A stretch of DNA of 63,184 nt from Deltaproteobacteria bacterium (lineage in GTDB: Bacteria; Desulfobacterota; Desulfobacteria; Desulfobacterales; Desulfosarcinaceae), in assembly GCA_020444075.1 (NCBI GenBank), contig JAHLLR010000025.1, positions 1 through 63,184 of the forward strand, given 5' to 3'. The notes under the pieces were generated by a model. It ran no database searches, had not been told where the DNA came from, and saw only the letters and a list, made by a program, of their open reading frames with translations. The position numbers were made by a program, and so were the translations under genes. Shown one piece after another: positions 9,343 to 18,100 of the stretch (the stretch's first letter is position 1; the number at the start of each line of letters is the position of its first letter).

Positions 9343-10425
9343 ATGCCTCTATCGATAATGCGAAAAAAGACCCGCCGGATCATGGTGGGCGGCGTAGCCG
9401 TGGGTGGCGGGGCACCCATCAGCGTCCAGTCCATGACCAACACGAAAACCGATGACGTCACGGCAACCGTCCGGCAGATCCGGCAGCTGGAGCAGGCCGG
9501 TTGTGAAATTGTCCGTGTGGCGGTCCCGGATCAATCGGCGGCGGATGCCGTCCCCCGGATCAAAAAGCAGATCGCCATCCCCCTGATTGCGGACATCCAT
9601 TTTGACTACCGCCTGGCCATCGCGTCGGCAAAGGGAGGCGCGGATGGCCTTCGGTTCAATCCCGGAAACATCGGCGGTTCCAGGCAGATCAAGGCCCTTG
9701 TCGATTGCGCCAGGGACTGCCGGATTCCCATCCGCATCGGCGTAAACGCCGGTTCGCTGGAAAAGGATATAATCGAAAGGTGCGGGGGGGTAACCGCTGC
9801 TGGCATGGTGGAAAGCGCCCTGCGGCATGCGGCCCTGCTGCAGGACCTGGATTTTCACGACATCAAAATTTCCATCAAGGCATCTGACGTTCCCCGAACC
9901 CTTGAGGCCTATCGGCTGCTGTCGCAAAAGACCGACCTGCCCCTTCACGTGGGGGTTACCGAAGCCGGTTCACTGTATTCGGGCATCGTCAAATCGGCGC
10001 TGGGAATCGGCACCCTGCTGGCCGAGGGCATTGGGGACACGCTGCGGGTTTCCCTCACCCGTGACCCGGTGGAAGAGATCCGGGTGGGCTACGAAATTCT
10101 GCGGGCGCTTGACATCCGCCACCGCGGTCCGGAAATTATCTCCTGCCCCACCTGCGGACGATGCGATATTCCGTTGTTCGACATCGTGGACAGGGTGGAG
10201 AAGGCGCTGATGACACGCACCACTCCGGTAAAGCTGGCGATCATGGGATGTGTGGTCAACGGCCCCGGAGAGGCTCGGGAAGCCGATATCGGCGTGGCCG
10301 GAGGCAGCGGGGTGGGCATCCTGTTCAAAAAAGGGAAAGTGGTTAAAAAATTTCCCGAGGACCGGTTGGTGGAAGTGGTTCTGGAAGCCGTTGACGAATT
10401 TGAAAAGCAAACCGATGAGCATTAA
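9343..10425 (+). CDS. ispG: (E)-4-hydroxy-3-methylbut-2-enyl-diphosphate synthase
   Basis: Penultimate enzyme of the MEP isoprenoid pathway, a [4Fe-4S] reductive dehydratase. The start chosen is ATG 9343, one base after the previous stop; an in-frame ATG at 9358 is also possible. The TIM-barrel portion shows MTNTKTDDV, IADIHFDYRLA, RFNPGN and GVNAGSLE. Cluster ligands are in SCPTCGRC (from Cys268) and GCVVNGPGE (Cys303). The 360-residue length fits the short bacterial form. Translational coupling to the hydrolase and 23-base spacing to proS suggest one transcript. Confidence 0.96.
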   Translation: MPLSIMRKKTRRIMVGGVAVGGGAPISVQSMTNTKTDDVTATVRQIRQLEQAGCEIVRVAVPDQSAADAVPRIKKQIAIPLIADIHFDYRLAIASAKGGADGLRFNPGNIGGSRQIKALVDCARDCRIPIRIGVNAGSLEKDIIERCGGVTAAGMVESALRHAALLQDLDFHDIKISIKASDVPRTLEAYRLLSQKTDLPLHVGVTEAGSLYSGIVKSALGIGTLLAEGIGDTLRVSLTRDPVEEIRVGYEILRALDIRHRGPEIISCPTCGRCDIPLFDIVDRVEKALMTRTTPVKLAIMGCVVNGPGEAREADIGVAGGSGVGILFKKGKVVKKFPEDRLVEVVLEAVDEFEKQTDEH

Positions 10426-10448
10426 ACAAAAACAGTTAGGACACACAC

Positions 10449-11969
10449 ATGGGTAAACCGCAGAAAAATGCCATCTCCCCCTCGCGAGAGGAGGATTATC
10501 CGGAATGGTACCAGCAGGTCATCAAGGCATCTGACATGGCCGAACGCTCCCCGGTGCGCGGCTGCATGGTCATCAAACCCTGGGGATACGCCCTGTGGGA
10601 AAACATAGTGGCCCGGATGGACCGGTTGTTCAAGGCCACCGGCGTTAAAAATGCCTATTTTCCACTCTTTATTCCCATTCACTTTCTGGAAAAAGAGGCC
10701 GAGCACGTGGAGGGGTTTGCCAAAGAATGCGCCGTGGTCACCCACCACCGGTTGGAGCAGGGGCCAGACGGCAGACTGGTTCCCGGCGGCCCCCTCACCG
10801 ACCCCCTCGTGGTCCGGCCCACCTCGGAAACCATCATCGGCGACTCCTTTTCCAAATGGGTAAGCAGCTACCGTGACCTGCCCCTGCTGATCAACCAATG
10901 GGCCAACGTGGTCCGCTGGGAGATGCGTACCCGGATCTTCCTGCGCACCAGCGAATTCCTGTGGCAGGAGGGCCACACCGCCCATGCCACGGACGCCGAG
11001 GCCATCGAGCGGACACAGATGATGCTCAAGATCTACACCCGCATGGTTCAGGACGATCTGGCCATGCCGGTCATCGAGGGTCGCAAGACCGCGGCGGAGC
11101 GTTTTCCCGGCGCCGTGGATACGCTGTGCATCGAAGCCATGATGCAGGACCGCAAGGCTCTGCAGGCCGGGACCTCCCACTTTCTGGGGCAGAATTTCGC
11201 CAAAGCCTCCAATATTCGTTTCCAGACTGAAAACGAAACCGAAGACTTCGCCTGGACCACCTCCTGGGGCACCTCCACGCGGATGATCGGCGGTCTGATC
11301 ATGACCCATGGCGATGACGACGGCGTCATCATGCCACCCCGGGTAGCGCCGGCACACGTGGTGCTGCTGCCCATTTTCAGAAGCCCGGACGACCGGCAGA
11401 AAGTGATGGACTACGTCAATGGACTGGCCGCTGCCCTGAGGGATACGGCCTACGCCGGTCGGGAGCTGGTGGTGGAAATCGACGACCGGGATATCGGCGG
11501 CGCCCGCGGGTGGGACTGGATTAAAAAGGGCATCCCCGTCCGGGTGGAGATCGGACCGCGGGACTTGGCCGACGATTCCGTATTCGTCGGCCGGCGGGAT
11601 CGATCCCACCGGGATAAAACCGCCATGAAGCGGGAAGCCTTCGTGGCCCAACTGCCCGCCATCCTGGACGACATCCAGGGTCACCTGTTCGAACGGGCCT
11701 GCCGTTTCAGGGAGGCACATACCCGCCTCGTGGACGACCGGAAGGATTTCTATGACTGGTTTACGCCGAAAAATGTGGAAAAACCGGAGAACCACGGCGG
11801 CTTTGCCATGTCCCACTGGTGCGGGGACGGCGCCTGCGAGACCACGATCAAGGAAGATCTCAACGTCACCATCCGCTGCATTCCGCTAAATGCGGAAAAG
11901 GAGACGGGAGCCTGTATCTGCTGCGGTAAACCCAGCGACACGCGGGTGGTGTTCGCCAAGGCGTATTAA
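10449..11969 (+). CDS. proS: Prolyl-tRNA synthetase, archaeal/eukaryotic type
   Basis: Charges tRNA-Pro. At 506 residues it lacks the editing insertion of the roughly 570-residue bacterial type. It has the archaeal/eukaryotic layout: class II core (VRPTSETIIG, RWEMRTRIFLRTSEFLWQEG), anticodon-binding domain, and a C-terminal zinc-binding-like tail with cysteines in HWCGDGACE and GACICCGKP. AGGA precedes ATG 10449. Without the insertion, editing of Ala-tRNA-Pro would need a separate trans-editing protein, and none is visible here. Its stop overlaps the rel start by one base. Confidence 0.95.
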   Translation: MGKPQKNAISPSREEDYPEWYQQVIKASDMAERSPVRGCMVIKPWGYALWENIVARMDRLFKATGVKNAYFPLFIPIHFLEKEAEHVEGFAKECAVVTHHRLEQGPDGRLVPGGPLTDPLVVRPTSETIIGDSFSKWVSSYRDLPLLINQWANVVRWEMRTRIFLRTSEFLWQEGHTAHATDAEAIERTQMMLKIYTRMVQDDLAMPVIEGRKTAAERFPGAVDTLCIEAMMQDRKALQAGTSHFLGQNFAKASNIRFQTENETEDFAWTTSWGTSTRMIGGLIMTHGDDDGVIMPPRVAPAHVVLLPIFRSPDDRQKVMDYVNGLAAALRDTAYAGRELVVEIDDRDIGGARGWDWIKKGIPVRVEIGPRDLADDSVFVGRRDRSHRDKTAMKREAFVAQLPAILDDIQGHLFERACRFREAHTRLVDDRKDFYDWFTPKNVEKPENHGGFAMSHWCGDGACETTIKEDLNVTIRCIPLNAEKETGACICCGKPSDTRVVFAKAY

Positions 11970-14110
11970 TGATTCGAATTACCGACATCCTTGACAAGGT
12001 CATTGAAAACCACCCGGATGCGGACGTGGACATCGTCGACCGGGCCTACATTTTCTCGGCCCGGGTACATGACGGCCAGATGCGCCTGTCCGGGGAGCCG
12101 TATCTCTCCCACCCGCTGGAGGTGGCCGGCATCCTTGCAGAAATGAAACTGGATTCGGTAAGCATTGCCGCCGGCTTGCTCCATGATGTCATTGAGGACA
12201 CCCATGCCACGGAAGATGAAATCGGCGAGATGTTCGGCCGCGATGTCCTGCACATCGTCTCCGGCGTCACCAAACTGAGCAAGCTGCCCTTTAACAGCGC
12301 CCAGGCCAGGGAAGCGGAGAGTATTCGCAAAATGCTGCTGGCCATGGCCGACGACATCCGGGTCATCCTCATCAAACTGGCCGATCGTCTCCATAACATG
12401 CGGACCCTTCAATTTCACCGAAGTGCGGCCAAAAAGAAAAAAATAGCCAGGGAAACCCTGGATATTTATGCTCCCATCGCTTCCCGTCTGGGCATCTACT
12501 GGATCAAGAACGAGCTGGAAAACCGATCCTTTCAATTCCTGAATCCCGAAGCCTACGAAGATATCCGCCAGCGGGTGGACAAGGACAAGGAAGACCGGGA
12601 AAATTATGTGGAAACCGTCAAGCGCTACATTCAGAAAAAGCTGGACGAAAACGAGCTGAACGCCGAGGTTAGCGGACGCTACAAGCATTTTTACAGCATT
12701 CACCAGAAAATGCTGACCCAGAACCTGCCCTTCGAAGAAGTTTACGACATCATTGCCTTCAGGATCATCCTGGACACCATCCCCCAGTGCTACGAAGCCC
12801 TGGGACTCATGCACAGCCTGTGGCGCCCCATTGCCAAGAAGTTCAAGGACTACATCGGCATGCCCAAGCCGAACATGTACCAGAGCCTGCACACCACCGT
12901 CATCGGCCCCTTCGGGGAGCGCATCGAGGTTCAGATCCGCACCCATGAGATGGACCGGGTGGCCAAGTCCGGCATCGCCGCCCACTGGAGCTACAAGGAA
13001 GGCAAGGTTATCGACGAAAATGTCTCGAAAACCTTTGCCTGGGTGCAGAATCTGGTGGAGAATCAGGAAGCCTTCAGGGACCCCAATGAATTCCTTGAGA
13101 ATGTGCGCATCGACCTGTTTCCCGACGATGTCTATGTGTTCACCCCCCAGGGGCAGATCAAATCCCTGCCTAAGGGTGCCACCCCGGTGGATTTTGCCTA
13201 CCTGATCCACTCGGAGGTGGGCGCACAGTGCGTCGGTGCCAAGGTGAACGGCCGGATGGTCCCGCTGAAATACGAACTTCAGACCGGTGAAATCGTTGAG
13301 GTGATCACCAGCAAGGGGCATCATCCGTCAAAGGACTGGCTTAATTTTGTAAAGACGGTCAAGGCGCGCTCCCGCATCCGGCAATGGATCAAGACCCAGG
13401 AAAAGGAACGCAGCATCTCTTTGGGACGGGAGATGTGCGAAAAGGCCTTCCGCAAGTATCGACTGAACTTCAATTCCCTGATCAAGACCGAAGAGATGGA
13501 AAAGGTCGTGGAGAGCTTCGGGTTCAAACAATCCGAAGACCTGGTGGCCAGCGTAGGCTATGGCAAGATCACCCCGCTTCAGATCATCCGGAAGATAACC
13601 CCCAAGGAAGCGGTGGACGATACCGAGTCCTTCTTTAACAAAATCGTCGCCAAAGACCGGAAAAAAAAAGAAAAGGGCGGGGTGGTGGTCAAGGGCGTGG
13701 ACGACATCCTGGTCCGTTTCGGCAAATGCTGTCAGCCGGTGCCCGGCGATCCCATCACCGGTTATATCACCCGGGGATACGGCGTGACCGTTCACCGCAC
13801 CACCTGCGTCAATGCCATGAAGCTGAACCCGGAACGCCAGATCGAGGTGGAGTGGAACCAGGAGATGACCGAATCCTACCCGGTCAAGATTGTGGTGAGA
13901 TCCCTCGACCGGGTAGGTTTGCTGGCGGATGTGGCGGCCAATATCAGCAAAAGCGGCGCCAATATATTGAGTGCCAATACAGAGACAAAGGACAACCAGA
14001 CTGTGGACAGCTATTTTACGCTCTCGGTCCAGGGCACGGAACATCTGAACCGTGTGGTGGAGTCGCTAAAGCAGGTCAGGCAGGTACTGGAAGTCAAGCG
14101 GTTGGGTTAG
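11969..14110 (+). CDS. relA: Bifunctional (p)ppGpp synthetase/hydrolase (Rel/SpoT)
   Basis: Makes and degrades the stringent alarmone. Domains in order: HD hydrolase (SHPLEV and LLHDVIEDT near residues 45-78), synthetase (YSIHQKM, DIIAFRI, KDYIGMPKPNMYQSLHTT, EVQIRTHEMD), TGS (YVFTPQGQIKSLPKGATPVDFAY), and C-terminal ACT domain. Both catalytic centres keep their key residues, so it is likely the dual-function Rel. The 713-residue length is normal. The start overlaps the proS stop (TAATG). It converges on rpmB with only four bases between stops. Confidence 0.95.
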   Translation: MIRITDILDKVIENHPDADVDIVDRAYIFSARVHDGQMRLSGEPYLSHPLEVAGILAEMKLDSVSIAAGLLHDVIEDTHATEDEIGEMFGRDVLHIVSGVTKLSKLPFNSAQAREAESIRKMLLAMADDIRVILIKLADRLHNMRTLQFHRSAAKKKKIARETLDIYAPIASRLGIYWIKNELENRSFQFLNPEAYEDIRQRVDKDKEDRENYVETVKRYIQKKLDENELNAEVSGRYKHFYSIHQKMLTQNLPFEEVYDIIAFRIILDTIPQCYEALGLMHSLWRPIAKKFKDYIGMPKPNMYQSLHTTVIGPFGERIEVQIRTHEMDRVAKSGIAAHWSYKEGKVIDENVSKTFAWVQNLVENQEAFRDPNEFLENVRIDLFPDDVYVFTPQGQIKSLPKGATPVDFAYLIHSEVGAQCVGAKVNGRMVPLKYELQTGEIVEVITSKGHHPSKDWLNFVKTVKARSRIRQWIKTQEKERSISLGREMCEKAFRKYRLNFNSLIKTEEMEKVVESFGFKQSEDLVASVGYGKITPLQIIRKITPKEAVDDTESFFNKIVAKDRKKKEKGGVVVKGVDDILVRFGKCCQPVPGDPITGYITRGYGVTVHRTTCVNAMKLNPERQIEVEWNQEMTESYPVKIVVRSLDRVGLLADVAANISKSGANILSANTETKDNQTVDSYFTLSVQGTEHLNRVVESLKQVRQVLEVKRLG

Positions 14111-14114
14111 GGCC

Positions 14115-14306
14115 TCAGGCGGCTTTGACCACATTGCCCGATTTGATGCACTGGGTGCAGACCACCATTTTTTTCACCTGCCCGTTGTGAAACGCCCGAA
14201 CGCTCTGCAGATTGGGATTGAAGCGGCGTTTGGTGATGTTGTGGGCATGGCTGATGTTGCTTCCCACCATGGGTTTCTTTCCACATATTTCGCACATCTT
14301 TGACAT
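14115..14306 (-). CDS. rpmB: 50S ribosomal protein L28
   Basis: Structural protein of the large subunit. The start is ATG 14306, giving [12 protein letters not shown] with GGAGATTATC upstream on the minus strand. The frame continues 45 bases further 5' without a ribosome site. The 63-residue protein has [14 protein letters not shown] and RRFNPN. It has four cysteines in two pairs (CEIC near residue 5 and CTQC near residue 51), so it is the zinc-binding L28 form. There is no L33 partner next to it. A 152-base gap to bamD shows nothing I can assign. Confidence 0.94.
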   Translation of the reverse strand: MSKMCEICGKKPMVGSNISHAHNITKRRFNPNLQSVRAFHNGQVKKMVVCTQCIKSGNVVKAA

Positions 14307-14458
14307 GACTGATAATCTCCATTGCTTGACTTTGATAAAATCACGGGCCATCCGGCCCTAACTGTTTTTCAAACTCGGATTTGTTACATTAAATCGTGGC
14401 GCATGTAAAGCTTTTTTGTATCGGCACCGCTGTCCGCGAAAACCGGCGCTGACGGGAA

Positions 14459-15136
14459 TCATGGCGCCGAAGGCACTTCCGGAAGCTGCAATTGGGACCG
14501 AAGCCAGGAGTCGCAGTTGGCCAGATAGGTGAGGGCCTTGTAATGGTTGCCCACATCCGGATATTTCTCAACCACAGCCGTAAACCGTGCCTTGGCCGCC
14601 TTGTAGTTCCTGTTCTTGTAGTAGAACATCCCCACGTAGAGCTCGTGTCCGGAGAGACTCTGGTAGCAGGCCAGCATATCACTGCGGGCCATGCCGGCAT
14701 AAGCATCTTCCGGATATTGCTGGACCAGGCGCTGGTAGGTTTCCAAAGCCTTGGCGGCATTGGACTGATCCCTGTCGATCGTATCGATCTGGTTGAAATA
14801 AGAACGGCCGATGCGGAAAATCACATAAGGGATGGCCTCGTTGCGGGGATGGAGCTGCTCGAACTCTTCGTAGGCGAAGATGGCATCGGCATAGGATTCC
14901 AGATTGAAATAGGCATCGGCAATCTTCAGCTCCGCCAGAATGGCGTACCGGGAAAACGGATACCAGTCCCGCAGTTTCTCGAAGGATTCAACGGCTTTTT
15001 TATATTTTCCGTCCTCGAAATAATCAACGCCGTCCTGCACCAGCTCCTGGGCGGACTTCTCCTCTTTGGATTCGAACCATGCGCACCCGGAACAAATCAG
15101 CACCACACCCACACAGGCAAGCAGTAACCGTTTCAT
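14459..15136 (-). CDS. bamD: Outer membrane assembly lipoprotein BamD
   Basis: Essential lipoprotein of the BAM complex that folds outer-membrane beta-barrels. The start is taken at ATG 15136 (MKRLLLA) because GGAG lies 11 bases upstream; a GTG at 15148 abuts that site. A signal peptide leads to a lipobox-like CSGC with the lipidated cysteine at 18; a Cys at -3 is unusual. Five TPR-type helical repeats follow (SFEKLRDWYPFSRYA, YEEFEQLHPRNEAI, YQRLVQQYPEDAYA and others). 225 residues is close to E. coli BamD (245). Two stem-loops lie in its leader. Confidence 0.9.
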   Translation of the reverse strand: MKRLLLACVGVVLICSGCAWFESKEEKSAQELVQDGVDYFEDGKYKKAVESFEKLRDWYPFSRYAILAELKIADAYFNLESYADAIFAYEEFEQLHPRNEAIPYVIFRIGRSYFNQIDTIDRDQSNAAKALETYQRLVQQYPEDAYAGMARSDMLACYQSLSGHELYVGMFYYKNRNYKAAKARFTAVVEKYPDVGNHYKALTYLANCDSWLRSQLQLPEVPSAP

Positions 15137-15160
15137 GATCAGCGACACTCCGTTGCGTAG

Positions 15161-15225
15161 GGGAACACGAGGGTTCCCGTTGGCAGAACCGACACCGGCG
15201 GTGTTCCCTTCCGGGGCACCGCCGG
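15161..15225 (-). promoter_or_regulatory. Two stem-loops in the bamD leader
   Basis: Between trxA and bamD the minus strand can form two hairpins. The first pairs 15195-15203 with 15217-15225 (9-bp GC-rich stem CCGGCGGTG). The second pairs 15161-15166 with 15173-15178 (GGGAAC/GTTCCC). Neither is followed by a T-run in the direction of transcription, so they are not typical intrinsic terminators. They may affect read-through from trxA or bamD mRNA stability. Confidence 0.4.
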
Positions 15226-15252
15226 CCTATCATCCACTATAGAAAAGGGCGG

Positions 15253-15279
15253 AAAAAAAGACGATGTCACATCATGACA
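15253..15279 (-). terminator. Weak intrinsic terminator at trxA end
   Basis: On the minus strand a 5-bp stem (TGTCA/TGACA, 15275-15279 with 15265-15269, 5-base loop) overlaps the trxA stop codon. Five bases later comes a run of seven T. The stem is short and AT-rich, so termination is probably inefficient. Confidence 0.4.
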
Positions 15280-15601
15280 GAACGTTTTTGAGAGCCTCTT
15301 CCAACTTCGATTTGGCCACCATGCCGGTAATCTGGTCCGCCACTTCACCGTCTTTGAAGAAGATCAGCGTGGGAATGGCTTTGATGCCGAATTTCCCCGG
15401 TGTAACGGGATTATCGTCGACATTGCACTTGGTAAATTTCACTTTATCCCCATAGGCTTTGGCCAGTTCGTCGAGAATAGGACCGATAGCCTTGCATGGG
15501 CCGCACCAGGGAGCCCAAAAATCAACCACCGCGGGTTTATCGCTCTTCATTACTTCTGCATCAAAGCTGCTGTCTTCTATTTCCTTAATACCTTCTGCCA
15601 T
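15272..15601 (-). CDS. trxA: Thioredoxin
   Basis: General cytosolic disulfide reductase. The 109-residue protein has the canonical active site WCGPC (residues 32-36), followed by the cis-proline in KAIPTLIFF. The start ATG 15601 has AAAGGATA upstream; an ATG six codons earlier lacks a good site. A sigma-70 promoter is recognisable at 15650-15678. There is no thioredoxin reductase next door. Confidence 0.96.
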   Translation of the reverse strand: MAEGIKEIEDSSFDAEVMKSDKPAVVDFWAPWCGPCKAIGPILDELAKAYGDKVKFTKCNVDDNPVTPGKFGIKAIPTLIFFKDGEVADQITGMVAKSKLEEALKNVLS

Positions 15602-15649
15602 GATGAGATATCCTTTCAATTATTGTTGGGCAAGCTGAAAATTCTAATC

Positions 15650-15678
15650 AAGATAGTAATATGGCTCTTGATTGTCAA
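15650..15678 (-). promoter_or_regulatory. Sigma-70 promoter of trxA
   Basis: On the minus strand, TTGACA (15678-15673) is separated by exactly 17 bases from TATCTT (15655-15650). The -35 is a perfect consensus and the -10 matches 4 of 6. It lies about 50 bases upstream of the trxA ATG in an otherwise AT-rich stretch. Confidence 0.65.
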
Positions 15679-15786
15679 CCGTTCCTGTTTGTTTTTGGAA
15701 TCGCCGGCCCGGTGGAACGGCAGCCGATTGGGTTTTCGCCCGGCAGGTAATTTCATGCCGACGGATTAAGCAGCCGTGGCTTTTCC

Positions 15787-17004
15787 TCAGGACGCCTTAG
15801 CGGCGATGTCACTCCATTGGCAGGCTTGCAGGTACAAGGCCGGAAGGGTTTTGTCATCGAGCTTCAACGCGTGGGACAGAAGGGCCACCCGGTCCCACCG
15901 CCCGGTCTCATAGGAACGCACCAGCATGATGTATCCGGCAAGGCGGCCCTTGGCATCAACCAGAGCGTGCTTGATCTGACTGGAAAGGGGAAGTTCACCC
16001 AATATCTTGTCCATGGGCTGGTCGATAACGGCATCGATGAGGGAAAACATACCCAGGGTGAACATCTCCGACGGAGATGTCTGCTCATTCGCCTCGCCGC
16101 CAAGGAGTTCGCAGAACTTGCCCCGGATGCAGGCCGTCCGGATCAGCTCGTCGGGTTTCCCTTCCGCCAGCCGCGACATGGCGACGAGAAAAACAAAGCG
16201 GCGGATCTCCTTTTCTCCCAAGTAAACCAGGGCCTGCTTCACGGAAGTCACTTTGGTGGCTCGTGCAAAAAAGGCGGAGTTGAGATACTTGAAGAGCTTG
16301 TAGGAGATACCCATGTCCCGGGCAATCAGCCGTTCCAGTTCGTCGCAGCTGAAGGTCTCGCTGGTGATCTGAGCCATGATCATCATCAGCGTGAGCTGGG
16401 ATCCTTGGATTTCACGCCTCTTTATAATCTCCGGTTTACAGAAGAAGAAGCCCTGGAACAATTCGAAGCCCATTTTACGGGCCGCCTCAAATTCGTCGTG
16501 GGTTTCCACCTTCTCGGCCAGAAGGCACAGGTGGTTGCTGGAAAGTTGCTTCAGGGAAGTCCCGATCGCTTCTTTCGGCGTCAGCCGGAAATCGAATTTG
16601 ATGATGGTCGCCAGGGCGATAAGCGGCTCCAGTTCCGGCCTGTACACGAAATCATCCAGGGCAATGGTATAGCCGTCGGCAGTCATTTGCGCACAGGCAT
16701 CGATCAGCGCAGGGTCGGGCTTGACGTCTTCCAGGATTTCGATCACCGTGGATGCTTTAGGCAGCAGCAGCGGAATTTTCTTTTCCAGAAGGTTCTGGGT
16801 AAAATTGATAAACGATTTTCTTCCCCCGGCCAATGTATCCATCCCAATGGTGAAGAAGGTGTTGGCCAACAGGGTGGTGGTGGCCACATCCCCGTCGATA
16901 TCGGGAACATGGTTGGCCGTTCCGTCCCGAAACAGAAGCTCGTAGGCGTATATATTCTTGTTCTTGTCGAATATGGGCTGTCGGGCGACGTAAATATCTT
17001 CCAT
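15787..17004 (-). CDS. EAL-HDOD signalling protein (YuxH family)
   Basis: Residues 1-200 form an EAL-like domain. It keeps YELLFR in place of EAL, FINFT, VIEIL, LDDF, KFD, AEKVET and QGFFF. However, loop 6 after LDDF reads VYRPELEP instead of GTGYSSL, so cyclic-di-GMP hydrolysis is doubtful. Residues 205-405 are an HDOD domain (LTLMMIMAQITS, ISYKLFKYLNSAFF, VKQALVYLGEKEIRRFV), which lacks HD catalysis and usually mediates protein contacts. The start is ATG 17004 (MEDIYVARQPIFD); the frame is open further upstream without support. Likely a cyclic-di-GMP-binding or scaffolding regulator of motility or surface behaviour (inference). It diverges from purN. Confidence 0.88.
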   Translation of the reverse strand: MEDIYVARQPIFDKNKNIYAYELLFRDGTANHVPDIDGDVATTTLLANTFFTIGMDTLAGGRKSFINFTQNLLEKKIPLLLPKASTVIEILEDVKPDPALIDACAQMTADGYTIALDDFVYRPELEPLIALATIIKFDFRLTPKEAIGTSLKQLSSNHLCLLAEKVETHDEFEAARKMGFELFQGFFFCKPEIIKRREIQGSQLTLMMIMAQITSETFSCDELERLIARDMGISYKLFKYLNSAFFARATKVTSVKQALVYLGEKEIRRFVFLVAMSRLAEGKPDELIRTACIRGKFCELLGGEANEQTSPSEMFTLGMFSLIDAVIDQPMDKILGELPLSSQIKHALVDAKGRLAGYIMLVRSYETGRWDRVALLSHALKLDDKTLPALYLQACQWSDIAAKAS

Positions 17005-17210
17005 ATGGCTTTCTAACAGGTTTTCGTCCTGAAGTTGTTTGTCGAAGGGCGCTGACCGGGTCCCGCAAACTTCATTATCGGCCCCAAGGGCCATAACTTG
17101 AACCCACAGCCACACCATCTGGAAATTGACATGAGCCGGCTATCTCTGCTACCTCATTTCAAAAGGCGCAACCGGCCGGAAACCGACCTCAAAGAGAAAA
17201 GGGGATGCTA

Positions 17211-18047
17211 ATGGTTGAAAAAATTCGCATCGGCGCACTGATATCAGGCGGCGGAACCAACCTCCAGGCCATTATTGATGCCTGCGAAGACGGTCGTATC
17301 GATGGAAAGATGGCATTTGTGGCATCGGACCAACCCGGGGTGAAAGGCCTTGAGCGGGCCCGCAACCACAACATCCCCTGTTTCGTGGTGGAATATGGGC
17401 CATTCATTCAATCCTTCCGGCAGGATCCGGCGAATTTTGCGCTGCCTGACGATTTCGACTTCTCAGCGATACGGGCCAAACAGCATCTGTTTCCCGCCGA
17501 TGTCCCCGAAGAGCGCGTCCAGGCATTTTTCTGCACCCGGGCTGCCGCCGAAAGCCGCCTGCTGTCCGAAATAGACACCCACGGCCCGGTTGACCTGCTC
17601 GTGCTGGCCGGTTTCATGCGCAACCTGACCCCCTATTTTATCGACCGATTCAACACCGATCCGGGAAATCCGCGCATCATGAACATCCATCCGGCCATTT
17701 TACCTTCATTTCCAGGCGTTGACGGCTACGGGGACACCTTCCGCTACGGCTGCAAGGTGGGCGGATGCACGGTACATTTTATTGATTATGGGGAGGATTC
17801 GGGACCCATTATCGGCCAGCGGGCCTTTCCCATCCTGGAAACAGACACCCTGGACGACGTCAAGCGCAAGGGCCTGGAGCAGGAGTGGCAGCTCTATCCG
17901 CAGTGCATTCAGAATTTTGCCCGGGGGCGCTTAAAAACCGTGACCCTGACCCATCGCCTCGACGACGGCCGGATCTGCCAGCGCACCGTGGTAAAAACCG
18001 CTCACTCCGCTGAGGGCGAATTCAGGGATGACGGAATGGCGCGTTGA
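17211..18047 (+). CDS. purN: Phosphoribosylglycinamide formyltransferase-like (PurN) with insertion
   Basis: Formyl-THF-dependent transferase of purine synthesis. ATG 17211 has AGGGG six bases before it; ATG 17205 overlaps that site. Motifs: ISGGGTNLQAII at residues 11-22, NIHPAILPSFPG with catalytic Asn and His, and HFIDYGEDSGPIIGQ with catalytic Asp. At 278 residues it is about 65 longer than E. coli PurN (212). About 40 extra residues lie between 64 and 105, and a tail follows the core. No other pur gene is nearby. GAR transformylase is the likely role, but the insertion leaves room for another formyl acceptor. Confidence 0.85.
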   Translation: MVEKIRIGALISGGGTNLQAIIDACEDGRIDGKMAFVASDQPGVKGLERARNHNIPCFVVEYGPFIQSFRQDPANFALPDDFDFSAIRAKQHLFPADVPEERVQAFFCTRAAAESRLLSEIDTHGPVDLLVLAGFMRNLTPYFIDRFNTDPGNPRIMNIHPAILPSFPGVDGYGDTFRYGCKVGGCTVHFIDYGEDSGPIIGQRAFPILETDTLDDVKRKGLEQEWQLYPQCIQNFARGRLKTVTLTHRLDDGRICQRTVVKTAHSAEGEFRDDGMAR

Positions 18048-18100
18048 GGATCAGGTCAAATCAATTGACTAATCCCAGCAGCCCTTAATTCCGCGATGCA

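Noticed and set aside
10422-11816. Long open frame antisense to proS (464 codons), and a similar one at 11966-13324 antisense to rel
   Set aside because: Mirror frames of GC-rich coding sequence; composition is rich in Gly/His/Val with no motifs, while the opposite strand has complete conserved proteins.
15817-17016. 399-codon plus-strand frame opposite the EAL-HDOD gene
   Set aside because: No recognisable motif; the minus-strand product is a clear family member.
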